Shown here: positions 10,799 to 22,600 of the stretch, one piece after another
How positions within the stretch are numbered: position 1 is the stretch's first letter
Layout of the letters: every line of letters starts with the position of its first letter
NCBI GenBank assembly: GCA_029378245.1
Contig: JARKIF010000037.1
Coordinates: forward strand, 62,001-126,000
Direction of reading: 5' to 3'
Length of the DNA stretch: 64,000 nt
Source of the DNA: Roridomyces roridus
Lineage: Eukaryota > Basidiomycota > Agaricomycetes > Agaricales > Mycenaceae
The notes under the pieces: generated by a model
The model's input: the letters and a program-made list of their open reading frames with translations, nothing else
Databases searched by the model: none
What the model was told of the DNA's origin: nothing
Program-made: the position numbers and the translations under genes

Positions 10799-12174
10799 TC
10801 AATGTATCTCGACCTGTGATTTACCCGGACCGGAACCGCAACTCGAGTACCCGTTCAACACCACGCTCACGCTGCCATCATCCAACACCAGCTGACACCC
10901 CTTCCAGTCTTCGGCGCTCACCCTGCATGCGCAAGAAGCGAGGCTTTCCTCGTGATAAGGCATGCTCCATGCCGCAGGCGGGGAGAATGCCGGCGTTCCC
11001 GGCGTGTGGATGTTTTTGAAATGGATGGGCGATATGGTCCCGGTGCTGGTTTGTAAGGAATGGCCATGGCGTTCGGGCTTGGCGCAGCGTAGGAGGATCT
11101 TGGCTATGGGCTACCAAAGAAACTTCAGCATCAAGGGGTACGTACTATGGAACTGAACTCTTACCTTTGACGTCGAGAAGATGAAAAACACGGCAGGACC
11201 ACAAGAGGCGATGAACACATCCGCGATGATCTCGTTGGAGAACCCCGAGACGAGTGCGATGATCCCAACTCTGTTTTATTTCACACTCCGGCGTCAATTC
11301 GCGGAAGGGCAGAGAAAAAGGTTACTCACATGAATGCCATACCGACGAATAATGCAAAAACGAGGGTCCGGATGACGAATACATAGGAGACGTCGTGGAA
11401 TTCCGAGGCGCGGCGGACCCGCCGGCGCGTGCTAACGAGGATGCAGGTGGTCCACAAAGCGAGAATCAGACAGAGGAAGGAATATGCGGCGCCGAGCCCC
11501 GAGGATGCGTTTTGTCTGCACTCGAGTCAGTAACATCGTAGAGAGAGGAAATCGCCTGGGACGTACATTGTTGCGTTGTTCACTACGCAATAGAAGGGGG
11601 AGGCGCGGTACACCAGGGTTCGGTCTTCAAGACCTATCTGTGTGTCGTGTTTAGCACTCGGATGAACGGAAAGAAATCCAAAAAAAAATACGAAGAGCGC
11701 CGCTACGAATAGGGGAGCGCCGGAGATTATTGGGAACGCAATGAGCTGTAGGATCAATTATAAAGTGAATCGAATTCGGAACATCGTGACAACATTACAT
11801 ACCAGGGGTAGCCAAATTCTCTTGTGGATGTAGGACTCCCAATGCGGACGGAACCCAACCACGACGCAGGCCCAGCCTTGGAGGATCATAGCCAGCGCCG
11901 CCCCAGCCTGGAGAGGGACATTCGCCATGGACATCGCAGCGTTGGCGAGACAAAGCGCATAGGGAGGCTCAGCGTCCCGCGCATGACCCGTCCAAATGAG
12001 GAGACTCCCGCTCAAGCCCGTCACGGCGAATATGAGTTGTAGGTTCACCAAGACACTGTTGATGCGGCACCGGCTGAGGACGGCGAGGGCGAGGAGGCCG
12101 GTGTTGCCGACGGCTGACAGTAGGTTGAACGTCGACCAGAGAATGAGCAGTGGGATGTGGGCGTCCGGGGACAT
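10799..12174 (-). CDS. Fungal 7TM receptor-like protein, 384 aa, 5 exons
   Basis: Exons on the minus strand are 12174-11803, 11745-11567, 11515-11330, 11270-11165 and 11110-10799; phases agree throughout. Seven hydrophobic segments can be read. TM1 begins after a short N-terminus (IPLLILWSTFNLLSAVGN), TM2 ends in LLIWTG, TM3 follows ANAAMSMANVPLQAG, then come TM4 with APLFVAAL, TM5, TM6, and TM7 ending FFIFST. A cysteine in the YRASPFYC motif before TM5 and a Ser/Pro-rich cytoplasmic tail are typical of the large agaricomycete family of putative G-protein-coupled receptors. The ligand is unknown. It is convergent with the F-box pseudogene, whose stop lies about 170 bp away. The C-terminal exon is the least certain part. 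Confidence 0.75.
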
Positions 12175-12823
12175 GGTCTGGAGGGAGGACAGGTACTTTG
12201 TGAGCGAATATCGGAATATGTACAGTGGGTGAATATGTATTTTCCCATGGTGACGGGACCAAAAGATTCATGGGACTTGAAAGAAGAGACTGACTGAGAT
12301 AATCTTTCGCAACCGTTGTTGAGTCTGCACCTTCGAATGATGATCCCCTCCAAGGAGAATTCACTGGCCGTCGATTCGCTCAAGCAGAGTCGTGGTTTGT
12401 AGTATATTTCTGCACGAGAGCTGTCTCTGAAGGGATCATCGGATGGGAAATTGAGAGCCCCAGTGTGTGAGAAACAAAAAGACCGGAAGCCGACGAAGGG
12501 CAGAAGCTTCAATGCGGGGCGCGCAACTTCTGGTTGCGTGATTCTCGTACCGTCACGAGGTTTTCTGTGGCACTGGTTATTCGAGTGTGAAGAACCCTGG
12601 TGGCAAATGATGCTGTGGTTGTGGCACGTGGCACGGAGAGGCCGCCGGGAAAGGTCGCAGGCTGGGTGGATATGTATTCAAGATAAAGAAATTACAAGAA
12701 ACACACGGAGATGACACGAAGAATCACCTACTCCGGATCTGTACTTGAAAGCACTCTATTTCAGGACTCAACCTAGACTGCAGTGAAAATCAACGTACCA
12801 CGGGGTCAAAATCACGTTGAAAT
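12175..12823. other. Intergenic
   Basis: Shared upstream or downstream region between the 7TM gene and an F-box gene. I see no gene. A short palindromic pair of cgttgaaattcaacg type lies at 12814-12828. Confidence 0.5.
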
Positions 12824-14333
12824 TCAACGTAGCCTATTCCCCCACTGTGGGCATTCACAAGCAGGGAACTCGAAGGGAACCTGATTGTCTTCTGTGAATT
12901 GAATCCGTAAGCAAGCCCAGCAATGGTCCGATAGTAAACGCACCTCCACGCAGCGGCCAATACATCGTCGGAATACCAGTGAAATTCACCTGCACACCCA
13001 CATCCAGCCCCTCCTCCCGTAAGCGCATCATCTCCCCTGCAGGCGCTCCATATGGGACGAACGCCTCCGGTGTCAACGGATTTGTGCTGTCCTTGTAGAT
13101 CAAAAAGTTGGTCGGGTGTAGAGCGAGGGAGAATGATTTGAGCTCGGTCTGACCCACACGCGCACAGAGCATGGATGCTACTGCATCGTGGTTATACGCT
13201 TCCGTCTTATGCTCGGAGCCGTCTAGGATCTCCATCATAGACAGGTCGCGCAGTGCAGGGAGGAGTTTGGTGGATTTGAGGACGCTGAAGATGGTGCGCC
13301 ATCCCTCGTTATAGTTGCCTCTCATGTCGACGATGAGGGAGGTCACGCATGGGGTGATTTTGAAGACATCGATGAGAACGCTGTCGTGGAATTGCTCTAT
13401 GATGCGGAGTTTTAGGTCGAGGAGAGTACAACCCGAGCGGGAGATGAAGGCGCAGAGCAGCTCAACGCATTGGAAGCTGCGAAGCTTAATATCGAGGTGA
13501 CGCAGATGGGGAAAAGTGACCATGTCGAGGAAGAGGGCCGTGTTAACGCACAGTGACTCCAACGGAAGGGCACTGCTGGGGGGTGGAATAAGAACCGCCT
13601 TGACCGATGCATGGCGCAGCGTCAAGTTCCGGAGGTTGGGAAAGCTGTCCTCAATTTGGGCGAAGCGAGTTGGTCCCATGAGTTCGAGAGTGGTTATGGT
13701 TTTGGAACGAAGGCGGAGACTGGGGAAATCGCAATCACTGTGTATGCGGAGCTCCTCCAACTGGGGTATGCGGTCAAGCGCCGGGAATGCCTCGATGGTA
13801 GGAAGCACACGTCCCTCAATTGCGAGATTCAGCGAGAAATGGCGAAGAGAGGGGAAGGATTCATTGTCGCGGACGACTTGCTCCCAATGCGCGGAGGGCA
13901 TGCTGAGCGCAAGGGAGCTGAATTGAGGAGCATATGCTTTGATCAACTCCAAGAGCCCGAACGGCCAGTCAGTGTGCCCATGAGGACAGCGCACCGTCAG
14001 TGACAGTGGATGGGCTTTGGCTCGACGAAACCAAGTGTGAAGAAGCTGAATAATGCCGGGATTAGATGCGTCGGAGGAGCTAGCCCGAAGAGTCAAGTCG
14101 ACGGAGCTCCACAGCTGGACAGTCCCTAGTGCGACATGCCTCCAGTGAGCGCAGATCTGCGCCAGGACAAGGGGAAAGGAGTGTCCACTGGGCTGGACAC
14201 TGCCATGAGCGGGAAGAGAATGGAGGAAGATCCCGCCGATGATATCGTCAGGGATACTCTCCATCGAGTAATGTCCGAGCTCCGTGGGCGCTCCATGGAC
14301 GACTGGGTGCGAAGGAGCAGGATTGTCGGACAT
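12824..14333 (-). CDS. F-box/LRR-like protein, intact, 485 aa
   Basis: Exon 1 is 14333-12944, the intron 12943-12892 (52 bp) and exon 2 12891-12824, ending in TGA. The start MSDNPAPSH matches the starts of the two paralogues. An F-box-like segment (SIPDDIIGGIFLHSLP, then CAHWRHV) is near residues 25-75. It is followed by repeated leucine-rich strands (for example PQLEELRIHS and FPNLRNLTLRH) ending in a conserved region with MYWPLRGG. The small last exon encodes a conserved acidic plus FPAC tail also found in the other copies. The predicted role is recruiting substrates to an SCF E3 ligase. It lies in a cluster with one intact, one stopped and one truncated relative. Confidence 0.85.
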
Positions 14334-14811
14334 GGTGGGTGCCTTGTGGGTGCCAGCAAAGAGTCACTGCGTCACGGTCACGAGCTGATGCATCATGATC
14401 TGTTGCTGCTGTCATCACGGCTTGATCACGGCTCTTTACACTAGTTCTCTGTCCTTGAAAAACTCAAAAGTCTTGTTCGTCCAAATTTTGCTCATCGTGG
14501 ACCTGATTCGATTGCTTTTCCTCGAATCGCCGCCGTTCCACCGTCGGTCGTTAGCTTCGTGTGCTTCTCCTCACAAGTGTCACTGTGTCGCCGACACAAT
14601 GGCCGACGCGGATATATATCGACATTTTTCAGACCTCTGTAAACTTTCCTCTAATCGACACCATTCGTAGCCGTTAGTGTCATTGCAAAGAAGCCGGAAT
14701 ATTTGAATACAGCTCAATTTATGGGACACAAGAAAATGCATGGACACAAGGCATAGACGGGTCAAGCCTCAAAACAAACGAACAAATGAGATGCCTCCCG
14801 GTTCCAAAAAA
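14334..14811. other. Intergenic
   Basis: Region upstream of the 12824-14333 F-box gene; no gene recognised. Confidence 0.5.
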
Positions 14812-15092
14812 TCAATCCCCTTCACAAGCCGGAAACGCGAGGGGGGGCCTCATCATCGTCTGTCAATCCTTCTATCAGCAGCCGTAGCGAAATAAAATAT
14901 ATATACACACCTCCACCTGACGGCCAATAAACCGTCGGATTACCAGTAAGAGTCACTCGCACACGAATATCCAACCCATCCTCCCGCAAGCGCATCATCT
15001 CTGCTGCAGGTGCTCCAGATGGGATGAGGCTGTCCACCCGGACGCCATAGTAGTTCGGCTTGAGAGTAAGCGAAAAGGTTTTGAGCTGGTGG
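14812..15092 (-). pseudogene. C-terminal fragment of an F-box/LRR-like gene
   Basis: This matches only the last 90 or so residues of the neighbouring gene (QLKTFSLTLKP to YWPSGGG), followed by the same intron position and a DDDE-type last exon. It starts abruptly 55 bp beyond the stop of the 15147-16617 gene and has no F-box. In the last exon a run of seven C (plus-strand G at 14841-14847) shifts the frame; with six, the frame ends in the conserved FPAC tail and stops at 14812-14814. It is a partial tandem duplicate. Confidence 0.75.
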
Positions 15093-15146
15093 ACGTCTTC
15101 AAGATTCAAGAAAACATGCGCAGAATAATACGACAAGAAGAATCCA

Positions 15147-16617
15147 CTACTCCGCGTCTGCACAAGCAGGAAAAGGGAGGGGGACCTCATCGTCGTCTGT
15201 CAATCCCAGGCTCTATCAGCAACCGTAGCGAAATAAAATATATATATATGTACACACCTCCACCCGACGCCCAATAAACCGTCTGAATACCAGTAAAAGT
15301 CACTCGCACACGCACATCCAACCCGTACTCCCGCAGATGTATCATCCGTGCTGCATGCACTCCATATGGGAGCCACAACTCGTTCGGCCGCCGACTTGAG
15401 CGGTACTTTGGCTTGAGAGTGAGCACGAAGGATTTGAGCTCGCTCCGACGCGTGCAGAGCATGGATGCCACCGCATCGTAGTCGTATGCCGGCGGTGCTT
15501 CGCCGTCGGGATGAACACTCTCGATTACAGCAAGCTCGCGTAACGCGGGGAGAATATCATGATTGGACTGGAGGATGCTATAGAGGGCACGGATGCCACA
15601 GTTGGCTGTAAGGTCGAGGCGGAGGGAGGTAAGCCATGGGACGGCTTGACAGATCTCGATGAGGGCGGTATCGTCGAAATCCGGCGCGACCCGGACGCTC
15701 AGCTCGAGGAGAATGCACCCGGATAGGGCGATAAAGTTGCGGAGGGTCGTGATGGAGGTGTGCAACGGGAGTTCGAGACGATGGAGATGGGGAAGAGTCA
15801 CGGCGTCGAGGAAGAAGGCCGCGCCCACGGAGAGTGATTCCAAGGGAGGGGGACTGGCGGTAACAGGAAGAAGCCTCTCGTTCCAGCCATTTCTCAGCGT
15901 CAAATGCCGAAGGTTCGGAAGAGATAGGAATATCTGCTCAACCTCGGTCAAACTGATGGGTCCCATGAATTCGAAAGTGGTGAGGGTTTTGGAACGAAGA
16001 CGGAGGCTGGCAAAATTGGACATCGGATGTATGTGAAGCTCCTCTAGCTGGGGCATGCCGTCAAAAGCTGGGAATGTCTGGGTTCGAGCCAGAGGGTCAC
16101 CCATGGCCGAGATGTGGAGGGATAAATGGCGAAGCGAGGGAAAGTGTACACTGTACAGGTGGACGAATTCATCCCAGTGCTTCAAGGGCACGCTCAGAGC
16201 GAGCGATGTCATTTGGGGCGCATATTGTTTCACCAATGCCAAAAGCCCTCGCGGGAGATCGGCGCGTGCTCGAGGACAGCGCACCGTAAGTGAGAGTGGG
16301 TGGGATTTCGCTCGACGGCACAAGATGTGAAGGAGCTGGATAATGCCGGGACTCGATGCGTCAGAGGAAGTAGCGCGGAGAGTCAAGTCAACGGAACTCC
16401 ATAACTCAACAGTCCCCAATGCGATCTCCCTCCATCGACCACAGATCTGCGCCAGGACAAGGGAACGGCTGGGCTGGACGCCATGTGCGGGAAGAGAGTG
16501 AAGGAGGATCTCGCGGATGATTTCGGCAGGGATGGTCTCCACAGGGCAATGTCCGGGCTCTTCAGACTGGATGGATGCTCTATGTGGTGTCTGTGAGCGG
16601 GCAGGGTCGTCTGACAT
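15147..16617 (-). CDS. F-box/LRR-like protein, intact, 469 aa
   Basis: Exon 1 is 16617-15258, the intron 15257-15197 (61 bp) and exon 2 15196-15147, ending TAG. I chose the internal start MSDDPARSQ rather than the in-frame ATG six codons upstream because both paralogues begin MSD at this point. F-box-like segment IPAEIIREILLHSLP with CGRWREI near residues 25-70, then leucine-rich repeats. The last exon gives DDDEVPLPFPAC. Likely an SCF substrate adaptor. The intron contains an (at)n stretch also present in the truncated neighbour, supporting a recent local duplication. Confidence 0.85.
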
Positions 16618-17420
16618 GGTGGAGGGTGCCAGCAAAAAAACAGGCGTGGCTGATCGCTTGATCCGTGATCACCGGACTCGCTCTCTTCCCACACCGTGTC
16701 CGACTCGGCGACTCCTCTCCCAAGGCAATCTTCACGCGCTATCGTACCGCCCTGGCCCCTCAGCCGCCTCAATATCACACCTCTGCGAAGGTCGGTCATC
16801 GGAGTCGGCACGGGTTACATAGGAAATCGTGGACCATCTACTCAGTGCTCGATTTCTTGCGGCAAGCGATAGTGACCCGACTCTTCCCAGCCTCGTGTCC
16901 AACTGGTGTCTCCTGAACCCTCTCGTATCTGCCCCCTTCCAAGTTCTAGCTCTACGCCCGGCATCCCGACTCCAAGCTCAGTAATCTGTATTTTGAATCG
17001 CAAGAACAAGAAGACTACAAGCTTGGGCTAGCCCGATGTCGCAGATGTACGGTAATTGCTTTTCGGTCGGATAGCCGCTGTCTGACCGTCGGACGTCGGC
17101 GTATAAGTATGTACTCAGGACAACGTGAATCAAATGTGTCTGGTGTCCTCAACCGTGTATCTACGCGGCAAAAATGCCGTATGAAACCCGACTTGGATAT
17201 GCCCATTACTTACCTTCGTCCGACTCGCGCACCATTTCATCTCCTCAAATCGAAGGTGAAGCGTTGAAGTCTGAAAGATATGAACATCCAAATACACCAA
17301 GTATCGGTCCCACTAGTAGTAGGATCCTGTCGCAATCCCCGCACACGTCGACTGTCAAGTCAAGAGCATCGTTCAACACGTCAGTTAATATCTGTGGAGT
17401 GGGACCTACACAGGACGAGG
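16618..17420. other. Intergenic
   Basis: No gene or repeat recognised. Confidence 0.4.
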
Positions 17421-17430
17421 CTATATAAAA
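17421..17430 (+). promoter_or_regulatory. TATA box of the small secreted protein gene
   Basis: ctatataaaa lies 32-41 bp upstream of the ATG at 17462, a spacing also seen for other genes in this window. Confidence 0.6.
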
Positions 17431-17461
17431 AACGGACCCCAGACCACGATATCATCTCCCC

Positions 17462-17861
17462 ATGGCACCCACCCGCACATCCACACTCAAATTCCTCCTC
17501 CTCGCCACCGTCTTCGCCTCCCTCTCCGAGGCATGTATCCCTATTTCAACCTGCGACGGCACGAACGGCGGAGGACCCTGTGTCAACTGGTCCCAAGCGT
17601 TCCCCGGCCCCAGCGTGTGTTTTGAGCTCGCGAGCCAGGGACAGGACAAGCAGGTCTCGAGTGTGAGCCTGAGTTTCGACGTGACGTGCACGTTGTTTAG
17701 GTGAGTACTTACCATGTCATGATTCCGGTTGCGACGAATTAATTTCGGGTTTTAGTAATGCGGGATGCACGGGGAGTTCGGTTACTACCAGCCAGTCTGT
17801 GCTGGACCTCGCGACGATTGGGTGGGACAATAAGGCGTCGTCGGTGTCCTGTGTGTGTTGA
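17462..17861 (+). CDS. Small secreted cysteine-rich protein, 114 aa
   Basis: Exon 1 is 17462-17700, a 55-bp intron, and exon 2 17756-17861 ending TGA. The N-terminus is a clear signal peptide (about residues 1-24, hydrophobic LKFLLLATVFASLSEA). The mature protein has eight cysteines, beginning CIPISTC and ending in CVC, and it is short and lacks a transmembrane segment or anchor. The even cysteine count suggests four disulfides. No enzyme family is recognised. Such proteins in basidiomycetes are often called small secreted proteins or candidate effectors; that function is not shown here. Confidence 0.8.
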
Positions 17862-18184
17862 ACAGTGTGTTGTGTGGGTTGTTGAATGATGAGTGTGAAG
17901 TCGAGGATGATGAAATCAATTGATGTATCGTGCCGCAAGACAGGGAGCGTCGAGGCCATCCAAGTTGCGTTGGTTATCTATACAGACGTGAATCTGGTAT
18001 CTTGGAGAGGCAGAGATGCCAAGCCATGCGCACTTGCCATCCCGGACTGATGAATTGAATTATTACCATGGCTACCGATCGATGCGATGCATTTGATTGT
18101 GGCGGTACCCCGGTCTCTCTTCTTTTCTTCTCCCTTTCTCTTCTTCCTCCTTCGCTTCTTTTTCTCTTCTTCAGCTGGCCTGGA

Positions 18185-19213
18185 ATGCTTTTCTTTCTCT
18201 AGTGCGTCCATCACGGCCTGATCCCCTCTCCGAACCGACGAATCCGCTTCCCCCGGGCAGTGTTTTAGCTTTCTTATGCAGCGCCGTCTTTTCAGTCAAG
18301 ATACATATCCACGGGGACGACAAACTGGTGGCCCATAGGCCCTTCAATGTCTCCTGGGAACGCCAGCATCATTCCGATCCCAAACATGTCCAGATCGTCA
18401 TGCAGAATGTTACCGGCGGGGACAAGTTTCTCGCGAATACAACTGATGGGTCGAAAATGCAGACGTCGGTATCTCTTCCCCCTGGGTGCGTCGCCCCCGC
18501 TCACATGTACACCTGATACACTGACACTGAATCCTGAGCAGAACCTTTCGCATGTGGGCTGTGAATCCGTACGAATCGCCTCCACATTATCTTCGACGCC
18601 GAACTCATTCATATCCAGCAAGAACGAGTCTGAGCTATACGCCATGAGCGAAAATTTCACGGTCCTCGCCGATACGGAAGACGGCCTGGATTCGGATGCT
18701 TCTAGTTTAACGTCTGTCCCACATTCCCTCATCTCCCATCGACGGCGTCAGGTCTGATATGATTCTAGTGCGACTCCGCTCTCGACTGTAACTAGCGCTG
18801 CAGATTTATCACCCACCGCTCCTGCGGATTCAGACCACCACCACCATCACGACCACTCGGATGATTCCAGCTCAACCTCGAGTCTACCCCCAGCGGCCAT
18901 CGCAGGCATCATCATCGGCGGTGTCACACTCCTCTTCCTCCTCTGCGCACTAGCGTATATCATCCACCGCCGCCGTGACGCACGCGTCACGCGCCGGATT
19001 ACGTTTTACCGCGAGCGGATGGTGCGCAGTCTGCGCTTGAGTTTCCGCGCTCAGAGGGATCCTGAGGCTGGGGCTGGGACTGCCAGCGAGAAGCCGCCGT
19101 CTTTCGCGGAAAGCGTCATCTCTACGCCCAGCACCCACAGCTCGCGGTTCAGGGAGAACCTCTCTCCAGCTTTGATGGCGCCGTACCCATTTGCGCCCCG
19201 GACAGGCCTGTAG
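18185..19213 (+). CDS. Type I single-pass membrane protein, 268 aa, 5 exons
   Basis: Exons 18185-18201, 18261-18485, 18542-18568, 18619-18711 and 18769-19213 join in one frame. The tiny first exon (ATGCTTTTCTTTCTCTA) completes a signal peptide reading MLFFLYVLAFLCSAVFS. The ectodomain includes VKIHIHGDD and NVSWE motifs, then a Ser/Thr and His-rich linker with a run of five His. One transmembrane segment follows (IAGIIIGGVTLLFLLC), then a basic stop-transfer HRRR and a Ser-rich cytoplasmic tail. This architecture is common in agaricomycetes and resembles wall-sensor-like proteins; the function is unknown. Without the 17-nt exon and 27-nt exon the gene looks broken, so the model deserves RNA support. 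Confidence 0.7.
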
Positions 19214-19623
19214 GCTTGCCGTGAAAGTTCCATGGAGGGAATAGGGATATGATATGCTACGACTGACTGTGTTATTGATTAATCCAAGATCTTTTGTAGG
19301 ACCGCGGGCGGGATTGCTTGGGGGAATCGTTCGAAGGTGTGTTCACTCCTGCAATTGGTAGAATTCCGTGGGCTATCCTGTTGGCGTCTCTTATTCCCGT
19401 TTTCTGTCCAAGCACCAATGCTGCATTGCGACGAGAGGTATTGAGCTGAGGTTACACCTCATCTCACGGATATTCGGCACAACTTGGCGTCGTCTAGTAT
19501 TCCGATTCATTCCCGATACATCACTGCCTTCATTACGAACGGTAAAAATCTCTTGCAGAGTGACCCACGCCTTGCCAACAGATTAGCGCCGACGCCTCGG
19601 ATGCTATGCGCACCCGAAGTACA
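19214..19623. other. Intergenic
   Basis: No gene recognised. Confidence 0.4.
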
Positions 19624-19630
19624 TATAATA
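19624..19630 (+). promoter_or_regulatory. TATA-like element of the TPR-CHAT gene
   Basis: tataata lies 45 bp upstream of the ATG at 19675. Confidence 0.5.
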
Positions 19631-19674
19631 CGCCCTGAGTTGAGCGTCACAGAGCTCTCTACCTCCCACCCACC

Positions 19675-22600
19675 ATGTCTCAAACGTAAGTAAACGCGCT
19701 CACGCTGACCCCCGTCTTACACATCCCCAGCGTTCACATGCACAGTAATATATGTACCGCTTGTTTTATAGTTCTCCACTAATCAGGGCTGGTACTCAGG
19801 TATCCGTGTCACAGCACCAGCACCGCCCGGCATGCATCCAGATCTGCCCGCCAATATGCAGATGTTTGCTCAACTCCTAGTCAACGGGAATATAATCCAA
19901 CAAACTGGGGCTGTTGATACAGAGGAGCAGTCTCTGGAAGCTGTAACTTGGAAGATGAAATTTGACTGTGACCTGTGAGTGTACTCCCTTTTCTCCTCAT
20001 ATGATCTTTTGAACATGGACTGATTTCTTTTCATTGCAGTCCTGTGAACATTCCCAATTTTCAGATTGCCATTATCCGCAAACTTGGCAGTGTCCGTATC
20101 CTGGGCTCGGTTTCACTGACTTGGGATGAGGCATTCAGTTTTGGTCAAGTACACAAACGTAAGTGAAGTAAAGTACCGATCTCATGCTCTTGCCTGAAAC
20201 AGACATTTCAGCCTACAAGATGGCCCTTACAAAAGTCAACAATGATGGTCCCTCTTTGAATATGACAGTTGCCTTCTCAGTTGTGCCAGTTCCACAAAAT
20301 GATTACTCCGACATTCCAGGTGATTCAAGTTCCATCACTCTGAACACTAGAACACTGAACCCCGTACTTAGCTGATCCTTCTAATGGCATCCACGTGTTT
20401 AGCATGATCAAACAGATGCTTCAAGAGACACAACAGGGAAAACCACTTGATCTTCACCAGCTCTGTGCCCTCCACACCAATGTCCTCCTTCTCACACAAA
20501 ACAGCCGAGTGCGGGGGAAATTAGCCAACTTCCTTGGTGATATCTGTTTCAAGCAATGGGAAATGGCCCGTGAAGCTGCCACATTGGATCAGGCAGTGCA
20601 GGCATACGGAGACGCTATCCGAGATGGCCTCACAGATGCAGGCTCCCTTCAGGATCTCAGTGTTGCCTTGTTCCAGCGTATTGAAAAATGCGGTGATACT
20701 GGGGATATTGACAGATGCATTGCAGTCATGGAGGAATCTGTTCAACTGACTTCAGATGGGGACTCGTTAAAATCTGCTCGGTTGTCTAACCTTGCAAATT
20801 GCCTCCTAAGGCGCTATCAGAACTATGGAGCACTTGAGGACCTTGACAGATGTATTACTCTGGGCCGTCATGCTATCAAGTGCTCTGTTGATGGTGACCT
20901 GGACCAAGCAGCAAACTTGAACAATTTGGGGACTGCTCTTGATGTCAGATACGACAAACTTGGAGATTTGGCAGACCTCAATGATTCAATCTCCATGAGA
21001 ATGGAGACAATCCAGCTCACCCCAGATGGCCACCCAGACAGACCAACTCGTCTGGCAAATCTTGCAGCTTCTCTCCTTTCTCGGGCAGACCATCTCAATG
21101 ATTTAGAAGATCTCAATCAAGCAGTTGTTCTGGGAGAGCAGGCAGTCAATCTGACTCCAGAAAACCGTCCAACCCGAGCTTTCCTGTTGAGCAATTTAGG
21201 CTCCAGTCTGATGAGCCGATTTGATCAGCTGGGTAATGTAGATGATCTCAGCAGGGCAGTTGTGGCGAGGAGAGAAGCGGTTCGCGTGACTCCGGCAGGG
21301 AACCCAAGCAGACCCACAAGACTGAGTTCTCTCGCCACCAGCCTCATGGAACAATTTGCACAATGTGCCCAGGTGGACGACCTCAATGAATCTGTTGCCT
21401 TGAGAACGGAAGTCGTATTTTTGACTCCAGATGGTCATCCAGACAAGGCAGGGTGGCTGGCAAATCTTGGTGACTCCCTGGAAAAGAGATTTGAATTCTT
21501 TGGTGATCTAGATGATTTGCATAAATCATTAGCTTTGATTGAGGATGCTGTCAATTTAACTCCAGATGGTCACCCTTCCAAGGCTGAACGACTGAGCAAC
21601 CTGGGGAGTTCATTGCTTATTTGGTATGAAAAGCTTGGGGATTTAGAGGACCTCAATAGGTCTATTACAGTGCACACAGCGGCTGTTGGCTTGACCCCAG
21701 ATACTCATGTTGCAAAACCATTTCATATGAACAATCTTGGGGCCTCTCTGACGCGACGATACGAGAACACAAAGAATATAGAGGATTTGACACAGTCTGT
21801 CATGCTGAAACAGAAGCTGCTTGAGTTGATCCCTGAGTCTCATTTGAAAAGAGGGCTCATGTTGAGCAACCTTGGTGGTTCACTCCTTGAACTTTTCAAG
21901 GACACGGGTGATTCCGATCACCTTAGCCAGGCAGTTACAGTCAACATGAAAGCCCTGCAGTTGATTTCAGATGGCCATTCTGAAAAACCAGCTATCCTGA
22001 TCAATCTTGGCAACTGTCTCTTTGAGAAATTTGAAAAACTCCAGGATGAGCAAGCAGGTCACGAAGCAATATCCATGTGGTCTCAGGCTGCATGTTCAGA
22101 AACAGGTTCAATCCATGTTCGTTTTCATGCTGCTTCAATTTGGGCACAATATGCTAGGAAGACACAGGATCCATCATTCATGAAAGCATATGAGGTTGCC
22201 ATTGGCATGCTTCCTGAACTTGCCTGGATTGGGTTGTCCATTCGCGACAGGCATCTTCATATAATGCAAGCCAGCGAACTTGTTCGAAATGGAGCTAGGG
22301 CTGCCATTGTGTCTGGGAATCCTGAACTGGCTGTTGAATGGTTAGAGCAGGGTCGTTCCGTGATTTGGAGTCAGCTACTCAATCTACGAACACCGGTAGA
22401 TGATCTCAAGGAAAAACATCCTCAGCTGGCATCCAAATTCCTTGATCTCTCAGTTCAGTTGGAAAAATCTGGTGGCAGGAAGATGGATCTATCCGAAACA
22501 GATATCAGATTGCAATCAGATGCTGATTTGGCTCATAGAAATGCTCATGAGCGAAGAAAACTACTGGACGAGATTCGAACCCTCAAAGGATTCGAGAACT

